Assembly: GCA_964505325.1 (NCBI GenBank) | Contig: CAZDHT010000307.1 | Span: forward strand, 1-5,630 | DNA length: 5,630 bases | Direction: 5' to 3' | Source: CAZDHT01 sp964505325 | GTDB lineage: Bacteria > Planctomycetota > PUPC01 | Part shown: positions 1 through 5,630 of the stretch, in pieces | How positions within the stretch are numbered: position 1 is the stretch's first letter | How the letters are laid out: each line of letters starts with the position of its first letter | Notes under the pieces: model-generated | Told to the model about the DNA's origin: nothing | The model's input: only the letters and a program-made list of their open reading frames with translations | Databases searched by the model: none | Program-made: the position numbers and the translations under genes

Positions 1-62
1 ACGCACGCCACTGGAGTTGGAAGACTGACGCGGTGAGATGCGCGGCAACCATGCCCCCGCCT

Positions 63-1460
63 TCACTCCACCCCATCCCAGCAGTAGGTGCAGAGCTTTT
101 CCTTGGGCAGGCCGATGGCGTCGACGAGGTCGGGAAGACGCTGGTATTGCAGCGTGGTCAGGTTGAGGCGCTGGCGAATGCGGTCGACCATGGCGGCGTA
201 CTTGTCCGAAGTGCAGTCGGTGTATGCGGCGACCGCTGCGGGGTCCTTTTCGCCCAGTTCGTCAATCGCCCTGCGGCCGGCCAGTTCGAGCTCGGACCGC
301 GACCGTGAGAAGTTGAGGAACTTGCAGCCGTACACGAGCGGCGGACACGCCGGGCGCATGTGGACTTCGCGCGCGCCGCAGTCGTACAGCCGCTGGATGG
401 TGTCCTTCAGTTGTGTGCCTCGGACGATGGAGTCTTCGCAGAAGAGCAGCCGCTTCCCCTCGATCAGCTCTCGGATGGGGATGAGCTTCATCTTCGCGAC
501 GAGGTCGCGGACCGCCTGGTCCTGCGGCATGAAGCTTCGCGGCCACGTCGGCGTGTACTTGACGAACGGCCTTCGGAACGGGAGGCCGGCCTCGGTGGCG
601 TAGCCGAGCCCGTGTGCAGTTCCCGAATCGGGTATGCCGGCCACCATGTCGATCTCGACGTCGTCGTTTCGGGCCAGTGCGGCGCCGCACCGGTTCCGCG
701 TGGCCTCGACGTTGATGCCTTCGTAGTTCGACGCCGGGTAGCCGTAGTACACCCACAGGAACCCGCAGATCTGCAAGCGGTCGCCCGGCGGGTGCAGTTG
801 TTCTACGCCGTCTTCCGAGATGCGCACGATCTCGCCCGGCCCGAGGTAGCTGGTGATCTGGTAGCCGAGGTTGGGGAAGGCGCAGGTTTCGAGCGTGACG
901 GCGCGGGCGCCGTCCTTCTCGCCGACGACGACGGGCGTCCGGCCGAACCTGTCCCGCGCGGCATAGACGCCTTGGTCGGTGAGCAGCAGGATCGAGCACG
1001 AGCCCTGGATGGCTTCCTGAGCCGCCTGGATGCCGTCCGCGAACGTGGCCTCCTGGTTGATGAGCGTCGCGACGAGTTCCGTCGGATTGACCTCGCCGCC
1101 CCTCATCTCGGCCAAGTGCGCCTGCTTGCTGAACGCCTTGGCGGCGAGAGCAGCGGCGTTCTTCACCACGCCCACGGTGACGACGGCGTAGAGGCCGAGA
1201 TGGGAACCGATGATGAGGGGCTGGTCATCGTAGTCGCTGATGACGCCGATGCCGCGGCGGCCCTCCATCTTCGTGATGTCGTCTTCAAACTTCGAGCGGA
1301 ACTGCGTGTTGGTGATGTCGTGGATGAAGCGGGTGATCCCGTCCGAGTTCTTCACGGCGATTCCGCCGCGCATGGTGCCGAGGTGCGAATGGTAGTCGGT
1401 CCCGTAGAACAGGTCCGAAACACAATCTTGCGTTGATACGACTCCGAAGAATCCGCCCAT
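63..1460 (-). CDS. PurF-like amidophosphoribosyltransferase homologue with a degenerate glutaminase domain
   Basis: This 465-residue protein has the full PurF architecture: an N-terminal class II (Ntn) glutaminase-type domain (about 1-225) and a C-terminal type I phosphoribosyltransferase domain (about 230-465). The PRPP loop is clear (CEDSIVRGTQ, 341-350), as is the upstream IPDSG segment (276-280) and FVKYTPTWPRSFMP (299-312). Cysteines 232, 379, 457 and 460 (CTYC) sit where the Bacillus-type enzyme binds a [4Fe-4S] cluster. PurF normally makes phosphoribosylamine from PRPP and glutamine, the first step of purine synthesis. Here the start reads MGGFFG instead of MCGI.G, so the nucleophilic cysteine is absent, and the usual HxRY and HNGN motifs are not recognisable. 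The start is chosen because it matches the family N-terminus; the nearby Shine-Dalgarno is weak (GAGTGAG). Ammonia-dependent synthesis, a regulatory role or a different amine acceptor are all possible. Family assignment is firm; activity is not. Confidence 0.9.
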   Translation of the reverse strand: MGGFFGVVSTQDCVSDLFYGTDYHSHLGTMRGGIAVKNSDGITRFIHDITNTQFRSKFEDDITKMEGRRGIGVISDYDDQPLIIGSHLGLYAVVTVGVVKNAAALAAKAFSKQAHLAEMRGGEVNPTELVATLINQEATFADGIQAAQEAIQGSCSILLLTDQGVYAARDRFGRTPVVVGEKDGARAVTLETCAFPNLGYQITSYLGPGEIVRISEDGVEQLHPPGDRLQICGFLWVYYGYPASNYEGINVEATRNRCGAALARNDDVEIDMVAGIPDSGTAHGLGYATEAGLPFRRPFVKYTPTWPRSFMPQDQAVRDLVAKMKLIPIRELIEGKRLLFCEDSIVRGTQLKDTIQRLYDCGAREVHMRPACPPLVYGCKFLNFSRSRSELELAGRRAIDELGEKDPAAVAAYTDCTSDKYAAMVDRIRQRLNLTTLQYQRLPDLVDAIGLPKEKLCTYCWDGVE

Positions 1461-1501
1461 GGTTTCTCACTCGCTTTCTGGAAAAGGGGGTCCGGTCTGA
1501 C

Positions 1502-1523
1502 GGCCGCGATTCCCATCGCGGCC
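1502..1523 (-). promoter_or_regulatory. GNRA-type stem-loop in the leader of the purF-like gene
   Basis: A perfect 9-bp inverted repeat (GGCCGCGAT / ATCGCGGCC) encloses four bases. Read in the direction of the purF-like gene the loop is GGGA, which fits the GNRA tetraloop rule and would cap a very stable RNA stem. It ends 41 bases before the start codon. No T-tract follows directly, so it is not a classic intrinsic terminator. It could be a leader structure, an mRNA-stabilising stem or a protein-binding dyad in DNA. The structure is seen; the function is inferred. Confidence 0.5.
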
Positions 1524-1626
1524 ATGTCGCCGGCAAGTGTATCCATGCGTTGCCCGCAAGGCAAGCGGAAGTTTGCAGAGATAGCGGCAAGCGAAGTGTG
1601 CAAGTGCGTCCTCCCCGGGCGGCCGA

Positions 1627-1648
1627 GGGCAGACAAGAATGTCTGCCC
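1627..1648. repeat. Palindromic element GGGCAGAC-N6-GTCTGCCC, probable dispersed repeat
   Basis: A perfect 8-bp inverted repeat flanks the six-base loop AAGAAT. It lies about 85-105 bases downstream of the phosphorylase stop codon, in the gap before the purF-like gene. I recall very similar GGGGCAGACATTCTTGTCTGCCC-type sequences scattered in planctomycete and verrucomicrobial genomes, where they also appear in spurious protein predictions. On that basis I read it as a REP-like interspersed palindrome. No T-run follows on either strand, so termination would have to be of the T-less or mRNA-end-protecting kind. Only one copy is visible here. Confidence 0.5.
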
Positions 1649-1730
1649 CACCAGGAGTTGCTGCTTCACCCGATGGCGCAGGGATTCGCGCCTGCCGCAC
1701 GGAATCGCACACTTGACGAGACGTTATCCA

Positions 1731-4328
1731 CTAGCCCATCAGCACGTTGACGTCGTGACGGCCCTTCATCGGCTCGATCCGATTGCCCAGGATGGGCTTG
1801 CCGTCGACCGTGACCTGTTTGACACCATGCTCGAGGCGGTCGGGGTTGCGGAAGGTGACGTGGAACTCCCCTTTGCGCCAGCGCCGGATGACCTGGAACG
1901 ACTCCCACCGCGGAACGCACGGGTCGATCACCAGGGCATCAAGGTCGGGGATCACGCCGAGCATCCATTCGATCGCGCGCCGGTACCAGGCCAGCGATCC
2001 GGTGAAGTTGGTGTACAGGTGTTGGCCGAACGACTCGTGCTTCTTTCCGACGGCGAAGTTGGTCTGCTGGTGGAGCGGAGCCGTGCTGATGTCGGGCACG
2101 GTGGCGTTCGGCATGGTGGCCTTGATCGCCTGGTAGGCGCGGGTCCCGTGTCCCATCTTGACCATGGCGGCGAGGAAGAAGCTCTGGCCGTGCGTGTAGA
2201 CCGCTCCGTTCTCGAACATCCCGGGCCGAACGTCGGCGATGCGGCCTACGTGCTTGCTCTTGGCGGTGTATGGCGGGTCGAGGAGGAGATGCCCGATCGG
2301 CGTGTCAAGTTTCTCGATGGACCGGACAACCGTCCCCGCGCGCCCGGCCGCCTGGGCCACCCCACTCATCAGCGCCCAGGTGTTGACGTTCAAGTGGATC
2401 TTGCCCTCGAGGTTCCGGTGCGATCCGATCGCGTGGCCCTTGTCGTCGAACCCGTAGACGTAGTACTTGCCGTCCCAAGCGTGCTTGTTGATGTTCTTCG
2501 TCATCACCCGGATGTACTTCTGGAACTGCTTGACGCCCTTGGGGTCATTGAGGAACTGCGCGAGGCGGAGCACCTGTCGCCCGAAGTAGACCAGCGCCAT
2601 CGACAGCCACACGCTGACGCCACGCCCGCCCCGCCCGATCCCGTCCAGCGCGTCGTTCCAGTCGCCGTGGCCGACCAGGCACAGGCCCCTCTGGTCCCGG
2701 CGCTTGAAGCAGCTCTCCAGGCCCCGCTTCGCGTGGTCGTAGACCGAGCCGCGCATCCGCGACCGGAGGAAGGGGATCTTCTGTTTCAGGATCTTGAAGT
2801 CTCCGGTGTCGCAAAGGTAGCGTACGAGCGTGTCCACCATCCACACCGGGCTGTCCATGTACATTCGCTCGTCGTGCCCGGCTCCCTTGAACCGCTCGTA
2901 CTGTCGGACCGCACGGCCGTCGTCGAACTGATAGCGCAGAGCGGTCAGAAACTCGGTCTTGGCGTATTCCGGATCGAACGGCGTGATGCTCATCAGGTCC
3001 TGCAGGACGTCACGGTAGCCGACCTTGTCCAGGGCGCGCGTGAACCGCGCCGTGCAACTGGCCTGGTACTTCGACCACACGTTGTAGAAGCGGTCCAACT
3101 CGTCGTCGCCGGTAGCGATCAGTTCGGCGCTGATTTTCTCCCGCCAGTCGGCCCGAAGGCGCACGAATTCCTTCCGAATGGCGCGGTTCCGGAAATACTT
3201 GTCGTGGACGCGCCGCAGGTGCTCCCGGCGCCGGGTCTCATCGGCCTCGGTCTTGCCGACGATAACTCGTACGGAATAGCGCCCCCCGGCGGGGAGGGTG
3301 AGGTTGAAATGCATCGCGCCCACCAGGCCCATGTACGGCTGCACGCCGGCGGAGTTCTCGCAGCGGCCCTGCATGGCGGCGTAGGGCAGCACGTACTTGG
3401 CCGCGCCGCCAGTGAACGCCTCCGCCGACAAATCGAACGATCTGAACTTGCGCCCTGCCATCATGAACCCCGAGCGCGGCGCCTTGTTGTTCTGATCGTT
3501 GTTGACGGCGGCGAGCGTGTTGATCTCGGGATGAACTTCGCCGCCGCACACGACCCGAGGATCGAAGTAGTACCCCGGGTAGCTGTCAATGCCCCACTTG
3601 ACCCAAGCGAACAGCGAGAGCTGGCGCTTGCGCCTCGCCAGGTTGTGGAGCGAGATGTTCCATATCTCCACCGGATCGTCCACTGGCACAAAGGCCAGGA
3701 TGCGGGACTCGATGTCGTTTCGAGCCGCGGAGGTCACGACGTACCCCAGCCCCTGGTGGCATTCGTATTTGCGGTACCGGCGGTCGCGGGGGTCGGTCTG
3801 CGGGATGGCATGCCAGCAGAAGTAGGGCGTCCAGTCCTCGTCGCGGAAGTTGCCGTCGGGATGTTCCTCGCGCAGGACGAAGCCGCGGAAGTCATCCGGC
3901 TTGGGCGAGGTGGCCACGTAATTGCGGTCGCCGTGGGACGTGATGGTGCCCGCCAGCACGGCGTCGATGCAGCAGAACCCGCCGCCGTACTGGTCCCAGA
4001 ACGACCCGAACACGTCTTTGTCCCGAGGGTGGTTCGAGGTCATCAGGTGGAGATATGGCCGGGGCGTGCCCAGCCTGTGAATGACGTGTTCGCCTCCGGT
4101 AATGAAGCCGTTTTCGCGCAGGTCGTAGAACGTGCTGTACCGTTCGCGGAGGGCCTTGACATCCGCCGGGTTAAGGCCGTCCGTCGGAGGCTTCTCGGCG
4201 TCCAGGTTTGCCCGGCATCTCCGCACAAGCCGGTCGAGACGGCGGCGCTCGTCGCGCTCCTCGACGTGCTTGCGCCGGCCCAGCGGCCCCGGCACGATGC
4301 CCGGTTGTCTTGCCCGCGGCCTTCGCAT
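1731..4328 (-). CDS. GH94 family glycoside phosphorylase (cellobiose/chitobiose phosphorylase type)
   Basis: This 865-residue protein fits the GH94 family, inverting phosphorylases that convert a beta-glucoside plus phosphate to alpha-sugar 1-phosphate and a shorter sugar. An N-terminal beta-sandwich region (about 70-360, with LGTPRP at 86-91 and DQYGGGFCCID at 112-122) precedes a helical linker and the (alpha/alpha)6 barrel (about 400-800). GYRDVLQD (437-444) matches the substrate-binding RD motif. GDWND (555-559) carries the general-acid Asp559, and His713 (THGQSFF) and Thr776 (FTGSLAW) match phosphate-site residues. The C-terminal IDPCVP and VDGKPI segments are typical. No signal peptide is seen, so it is probably cytosolic, acting on imported disaccharide. 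The first 60 or so residues are Arg-rich and not family-like, so the true start may lie further in, although no better start with a ribosome site was found. The exact disaccharide cannot be told from sequence; cellobiose, chitobiose or a related sugar are options. Confidence 0.9.
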   Translation of the reverse strand: MRRPRARQPGIVPGPLGRRKHVEERDERRRLDRLVRRCRANLDAEKPPTDGLNPADVKALRERYSTFYDLRENGFITGGEHVIHRLGTPRPYLHLMTSNHPRDKDVFGSFWDQYGGGFCCIDAVLAGTITSHGDRNYVATSPKPDDFRGFVLREEHPDGNFRDEDWTPYFCWHAIPQTDPRDRRYRKYECHQGLGYVVTSAARNDIESRILAFVPVDDPVEIWNISLHNLARRKRQLSLFAWVKWGIDSYPGYYFDPRVVCGGEVHPEINTLAAVNNDQNNKAPRSGFMMAGRKFRSFDLSAEAFTGGAAKYVLPYAAMQGRCENSAGVQPYMGLVGAMHFNLTLPAGGRYSVRVIVGKTEADETRRREHLRRVHDKYFRNRAIRKEFVRLRADWREKISAELIATGDDELDRFYNVWSKYQASCTARFTRALDKVGYRDVLQDLMSITPFDPEYAKTEFLTALRYQFDDGRAVRQYERFKGAGHDERMYMDSPVWMVDTLVRYLCDTGDFKILKQKIPFLRSRMRGSVYDHAKRGLESCFKRRDQRGLCLVGHGDWNDALDGIGRGGRGVSVWLSMALVYFGRQVLRLAQFLNDPKGVKQFQKYIRVMTKNINKHAWDGKYYVYGFDDKGHAIGSHRNLEGKIHLNVNTWALMSGVAQAAGRAGTVVRSIEKLDTPIGHLLLDPPYTAKSKHVGRIADVRPGMFENGAVYTHGQSFFLAAMVKMGHGTRAYQAIKATMPNATVPDISTAPLHQQTNFAVGKKHESFGQHLYTNFTGSLAWYRRAIEWMLGVIPDLDALVIDPCVPRWESFQVIRRWRKGEFHVTFRNPDRLEHGVKQVTVDGKPILGNRIEPMKGRHDVNVLMG

Positions 4329-4336
4329 GGCGGAGA

Positions 4337-4365
4337 AGTATATGTCCCGCTTTCCGGAGAGTCAA
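4337..4365 (-). promoter_or_regulatory. Candidate sigma-70 promoter of the phosphorylase gene
   Basis: On the minus strand TTGACT (4365-4360) and TATACT (4342-4337) are separated by exactly 17 bases. Each matches the TTGACA/TATAAT consensus at five of six positions, which is striking in such GC-rich DNA. Transcription would be expected to start around 4329-4331, only one to three bases before the ATG at 4328. The transcript would then be essentially leaderless, or translation begins at an internal codon. Confidence 0.55.
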
Positions 4366-4393
4366 GAGCGAGGAGCCCCGCGTCGCCCTTGAC
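4361..4393. promoter_or_regulatory. Inverted repeat spanning both divergent -35 elements, candidate operator
   Basis: GTCAAGAGCG (4361-4370) and CGCCCTTGAC (4384-4393) are reverse complements at nine of ten positions around a 13-base centre. Each arm contains a -35 element, one for each direction. A dimeric regulator bound here could control the phosphorylase and Gfo/Idh-like genes together. The symmetry may instead simply reflect two opposed -35 boxes with chance flanking matches. A related GTCAAGGGC lies at 5389-5397, after the Gfo/Idh-like gene. Confidence 0.4.
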
Positions 4394-4417
4394 ACCGTCG
4401 GCGCCTTCTGCCACGAT
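4389..4417 (+). promoter_or_regulatory. Candidate promoter of the Gfo/Idh-like gene
   Basis: A perfect TTGACA -35 (4389-4394) is followed after 17 bases by CACGAT (4412-4417), which matches the -10 consensus only at A2, A5 and T6. Start of transcription would fall near 4424, giving a leader of about 45 bases before the ATG. The -35 is good and the -10 poor, which could mean an activator is needed. Confidence 0.35.
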
Positions 4418-4424
4418 GGCGCCG
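4399..4424. promoter_or_regulatory. Second dyad CGGCGCC-N12-GGCGCCG over the plus-strand -10
   Basis: A perfect 7-bp inverted repeat flanks 12 bases that contain the candidate -10 of the Gfo/Idh-like gene. It could be a repressor site. It is rich in GC and self-complementary GGCGCC, so chance occurrence in this genome is a real alternative. Confidence 0.25.
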
Positions 4425-4458
4425 CCAAACGGGATTTCTTTGGACCTGCTTCAGATAC

Positions 4459-4462
4459 GGAG
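4459..4462 (+). promoter_or_regulatory. Ribosome binding site GGAG that fixes the Gfo/Idh-like start
   Basis: GGAG is followed by six bases and then ATG at 4469. The same frame is open upstream to an ATG at 4208, but that extension would be antisense to the phosphorylase gene and has no family-like sequence. The site therefore decides the start at 4469, where the Rossmann strand begins at once (LKLGMIGLDTSH). Confidence 0.75.
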
Positions 4463-4468
4463 AGCACA

Positions 4469-5368
4469 ATGGATGAGTTGAAGCTGGGAATGATTGGGCT
4501 GGACACGTCGCACTGCCCGGCGTTCACGAAGCTGCTGCACGACCCGGACGGCCCGCACCACGTGCCGGGCGGCCGCGTCGTGGCCGCGTTTCCCGGCGGC
4601 AGTCCGGAGTTCTCGAAGAGCTACTCCCGCGTCGACAAGTTCACCGAGCAGATGCGCGACGAGCTCGGCGTGGAGATCCTGGATTCAATCGAGGCGGTGG
4701 TCGAGCGCGCCGACGCCATCCTGCTGGAGAGCTGTGACGGGCGCCAGCACCGGGAGCAGTTCGAGAAGATCGCGCCGTTCGGGGTGCCCGCGTTCATCGA
4801 CAAGCCGCTGGCGACGACGGTCAGTGATGCGGAGCGGATTGTCGCGCTGTCCGAGGAGCACAACGCGCCGTTCTTCTCGTGCTCGAGCCTGCGGTTGTCG
4901 CGCGGCATCGCCGAGCTGGGGGAGGGCAGGCAAATCCTCGGGTGCGAGACGTTCGGGCCGTCACCCATTCTGGACGATTTCCCCGGGCACTTCTGGTACG
5001 GCATACACGCCGCCGAGATCCTGTTCGCCAAGATGGGCTGTGGCTGCCGCGAGGTCACGGTCCGCAAGACGGAGCTCGCCGACGCCGTGATCGGCATCTG
5101 GGAGGACGGCCGGATCGGCACGATGTACGGTCACCAGATCGAGAAGGGCCCGGGGTTCGGCTGCACGGTGTTCTTCGAGGGCGGGGCCGCCCAGGGCATG
5201 CCGTCGGACGAGCCCCCGGCGTATGCGCTCCTGGCGCAGCAGTATATGGAGTTCTTCCGGACCCGCCGGCCGCCGATCGATCCCGCCGAAACGGTAGAGA
5301 TCGTGGCGTTCCTCGAAGCCGCCAACCAGAGCCGCGAGACCGGAGAGCCGGTGACGCTCAAGAGCTGA
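4469..5368 (+). CDS. Gfo/Idh/MocA family protein, short atypical form
   Basis: A 299-residue protein with an N-terminal Rossmann domain (about 1-115) and a C-terminal alpha/beta domain. The first strand and glycine turn read LGMIGLDTSH (6-15) rather than GxGxxG. FIDKP (109-113) replaces the usual EKP motif and supplies the lysine (Lys112). WYGIHAAEIL (176-185) contains the likely catalytic His180, but the aspartate normally four residues earlier is Trp176. Members of this superfamily oxidise or reduce sugars and cyclitols with NAD(P); at 299 residues this one is shorter than the usual 330-400. No signal peptide is evident, so it is probably cytosolic. It is transcribed divergently from the phosphorylase gene across a 140-base control region, which suggests a role in the same carbohydrate pathway. 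Substrate and cofactor cannot be assigned, and the changed motifs leave open a non-redox role. Confidence 0.88.
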   Translation: MDELKLGMIGLDTSHCPAFTKLLHDPDGPHHVPGGRVVAAFPGGSPEFSKSYSRVDKFTEQMRDELGVEILDSIEAVVERADAILLESCDGRQHREQFEKIAPFGVPAFIDKPLATTVSDAERIVALSEEHNAPFFSCSSLRLSRGIAELGEGRQILGCETFGPSPILDDFPGHFWYGIHAAEILFAKMGCGCREVTVRKTELADAVIGIWEDGRIGTMYGHQIEKGPGFGCTVFFEGGAAQGMPSDEPPAYALLAQQYMEFFRTRRPPIDPAETVEIVAFLEAANQSRETGEPVTLKS

Positions 5369-5403
5369 AGCTCGGCGCCGTCAGCGCTGTCAAGGGCCTG
5401 CAC

Positions 5404-5417
5404 CCACACCCGTGTGG
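5404..5417. terminator. Weak hairpin between convergent genes, possible terminator
   Basis: CCACA-CCCG-TGTGG forms a 5-bp stem with a four-base loop in the 50-base gap between two convergent stop codons, immediately after the stop of the minus-strand membrane gene. No T-run follows in either direction and the stem is short. The position is the main argument for it. Confidence 0.22.
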
Positions 5418-5418
5418 C

Positions 5419-5630
5419 TCACCCTTTCTCCAGGTCCGTGCCGTATGCGTGGGCGATCCCGGCCGCCATCCGCCTGAGCACCCCTCGGAACTTGGTGAGG
5501 CTGATGGTCAAGGCGAGGAGAAAAGCCAGCGCCGACCAGAAGAACGGCGCGACGGAGCGGGTCCCGAGGCCCGTGTGCAGATGATGATACAGAACACCCG
5601 TAAGATACAGGCCGCCCAGCCCGACATCAA
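5419..5630 (-). CDS. C-terminus of an unidentified membrane protein (partial)
   Basis: The frame is open from the right edge of the window to a TGA at 5421-5419 and gives 69 residues ending in GTDLEKG. It was found by reading the minus strand directly because no start codon lies within the window. Residues about 27-45 (APFFWSALAFLLALTISL) form a convincing membrane helix. It is followed by KFRGVLRR, a positive patch that would place the C-terminal tail in the cytoplasm. The first 15 or so residues (VGLGGLYLTGVLY) may be the end of an earlier helix. Third codon positions are mostly G or C, as in the neighbouring genes, which supports real coding. I do not recognise the family; a transporter or other multi-pass protein is plausible. 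It is convergent with the Gfo/Idh-like gene, 50 bases away. Confidence 0.6.
   Translation of the reverse strand, partial: DVGLGGLYLTGVLYHHLHTGLGTRSVAPFFWSALAFLLALTISLTKFRGVLRRMAAGIAHAYGTDLEKG

Larger units (their letters stand above)
1461..1730. other. Non-coding gap between the phosphorylase and purF-like genes
   Basis: No credible gene is present: the open frames here are short, mutually overlapping and unlike any family I recognise. Besides the two hairpins listed separately, the segment has several imperfect GCAAG-containing repeats at about 1530-1605. I found no convincing -35/-10 pair on the minus strand for the purF-like gene. That gene may therefore use a divergent promoter type or be read through from the phosphorylase gene, with the hairpins shaping the transcript. 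Confidence 0.6.

Noticed and set aside
1..62. Left edge after the purF-like stop codon
   Set aside because: Too short to assign; I saw no hairpin, promoter or convincing coding frame.
360..1436. A plus-strand open frame of 358 codons opposite the purF-like gene
   Set aside because: Its translation has no recognisable domain and the minus-strand frame carries unmistakable PurF motifs.
1285..1712. Small open frames on both strands in and around the gap before the purF-like gene
   Set aside because: They overlap one another, run into the purF-like gene in other frames and contain translations of the palindromic repeat (for example ADILVCP and GQTFLSA), a known source of false gene calls.
4208..4468. 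An 87-codon N-terminal extension of the Gfo/Idh-like gene
   Set aside because: It overlaps the phosphorylase gene in antisense, covers both candidate promoters, has no family similarity, and the ATG at 4469 has a good GGAG site.
1524..4481. A plus-strand open frame of 985 codons opposite the phosphorylase gene
   Set aside because: It is an antisense shadow caused by high GC and the codon bias of the true gene; its translation is rich in low-complexity V/A/R/D/L sequence with no family motifs, while the minus strand encodes clear GH94 motifs.
1..5630. CRISPR array, tRNA, rRNA, insertion sequence or attachment site
   Set aside because: No regularly spaced direct repeats, no tRNA-like cloverleaf, no rRNA-like stretch and no transposase or integrase gene were seen.

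Overview
This is a GC-rich bacterial window with four protein-coding genes, the last cut by the right edge, and two informative intergenic regions. The base composition, an atypical short Gfo/Idh/MocA-type protein of a kind I associate with planctomycetes and relatives, the sugar-phosphorylase gene and a GGGCAGAC...GTCTGCCC palindrome all suggest a member of the Planctomycetes-Verrucomicrobia-Lentisphaerae area or a similar environmental lineage. That placement is inference; no rRNA or marker gene is present.

Layout, left to right. Positions 63-1460 (minus) encode a full-length PurF-type amidophosphoribosyltransferase homologue. It keeps the PRPP-binding loop and the four cysteines expected for an iron-sulfur cluster, but its N-terminal glutaminase domain lacks the catalytic cysteine and apparently other active-site residues. 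Positions 1461-1730 are non-coding and hold two strong hairpins: one with a GNRA-type loop in the leader of the purF-like gene, and one resembling a dispersed palindromic repeat. Positions 1731-4328 (minus) encode an 865-residue GH94 family phosphorylase (cellobiose/chitobiose phosphorylase type) with the catalytic aspartate and phosphate-site residues in place. Positions 4329-4468 separate this gene from a divergent gene and look like a back-to-back promoter region, with good -35 elements on both strands set in a 10-bp inverted repeat. Positions 4469-5368 (plus) encode a 299-residue Gfo/Idh/MocA-like protein. Positions 5419-5630 (minus, partial) encode the C-terminus of an unidentified membrane protein, convergent with the previous gene.

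The GH94 phosphorylase would split a beta-linked disaccharide with phosphate into a sugar 1-phosphate and a free sugar. The divergent Gfo/Idh-like protein probably acts on a sugar or sugar derivative. Their shared control region suggests joint regulation in carbohydrate use. The purF-like gene lies in the same direction downstream of the phosphorylase gene, but 270 bases and two hairpins separate them, so co-transcription is uncertain. The features most worth attention are the glutaminase-dead PurF homologue and the symmetric divergent promoter, whose minus-strand half would give an almost leaderless mRNA for the phosphorylase.
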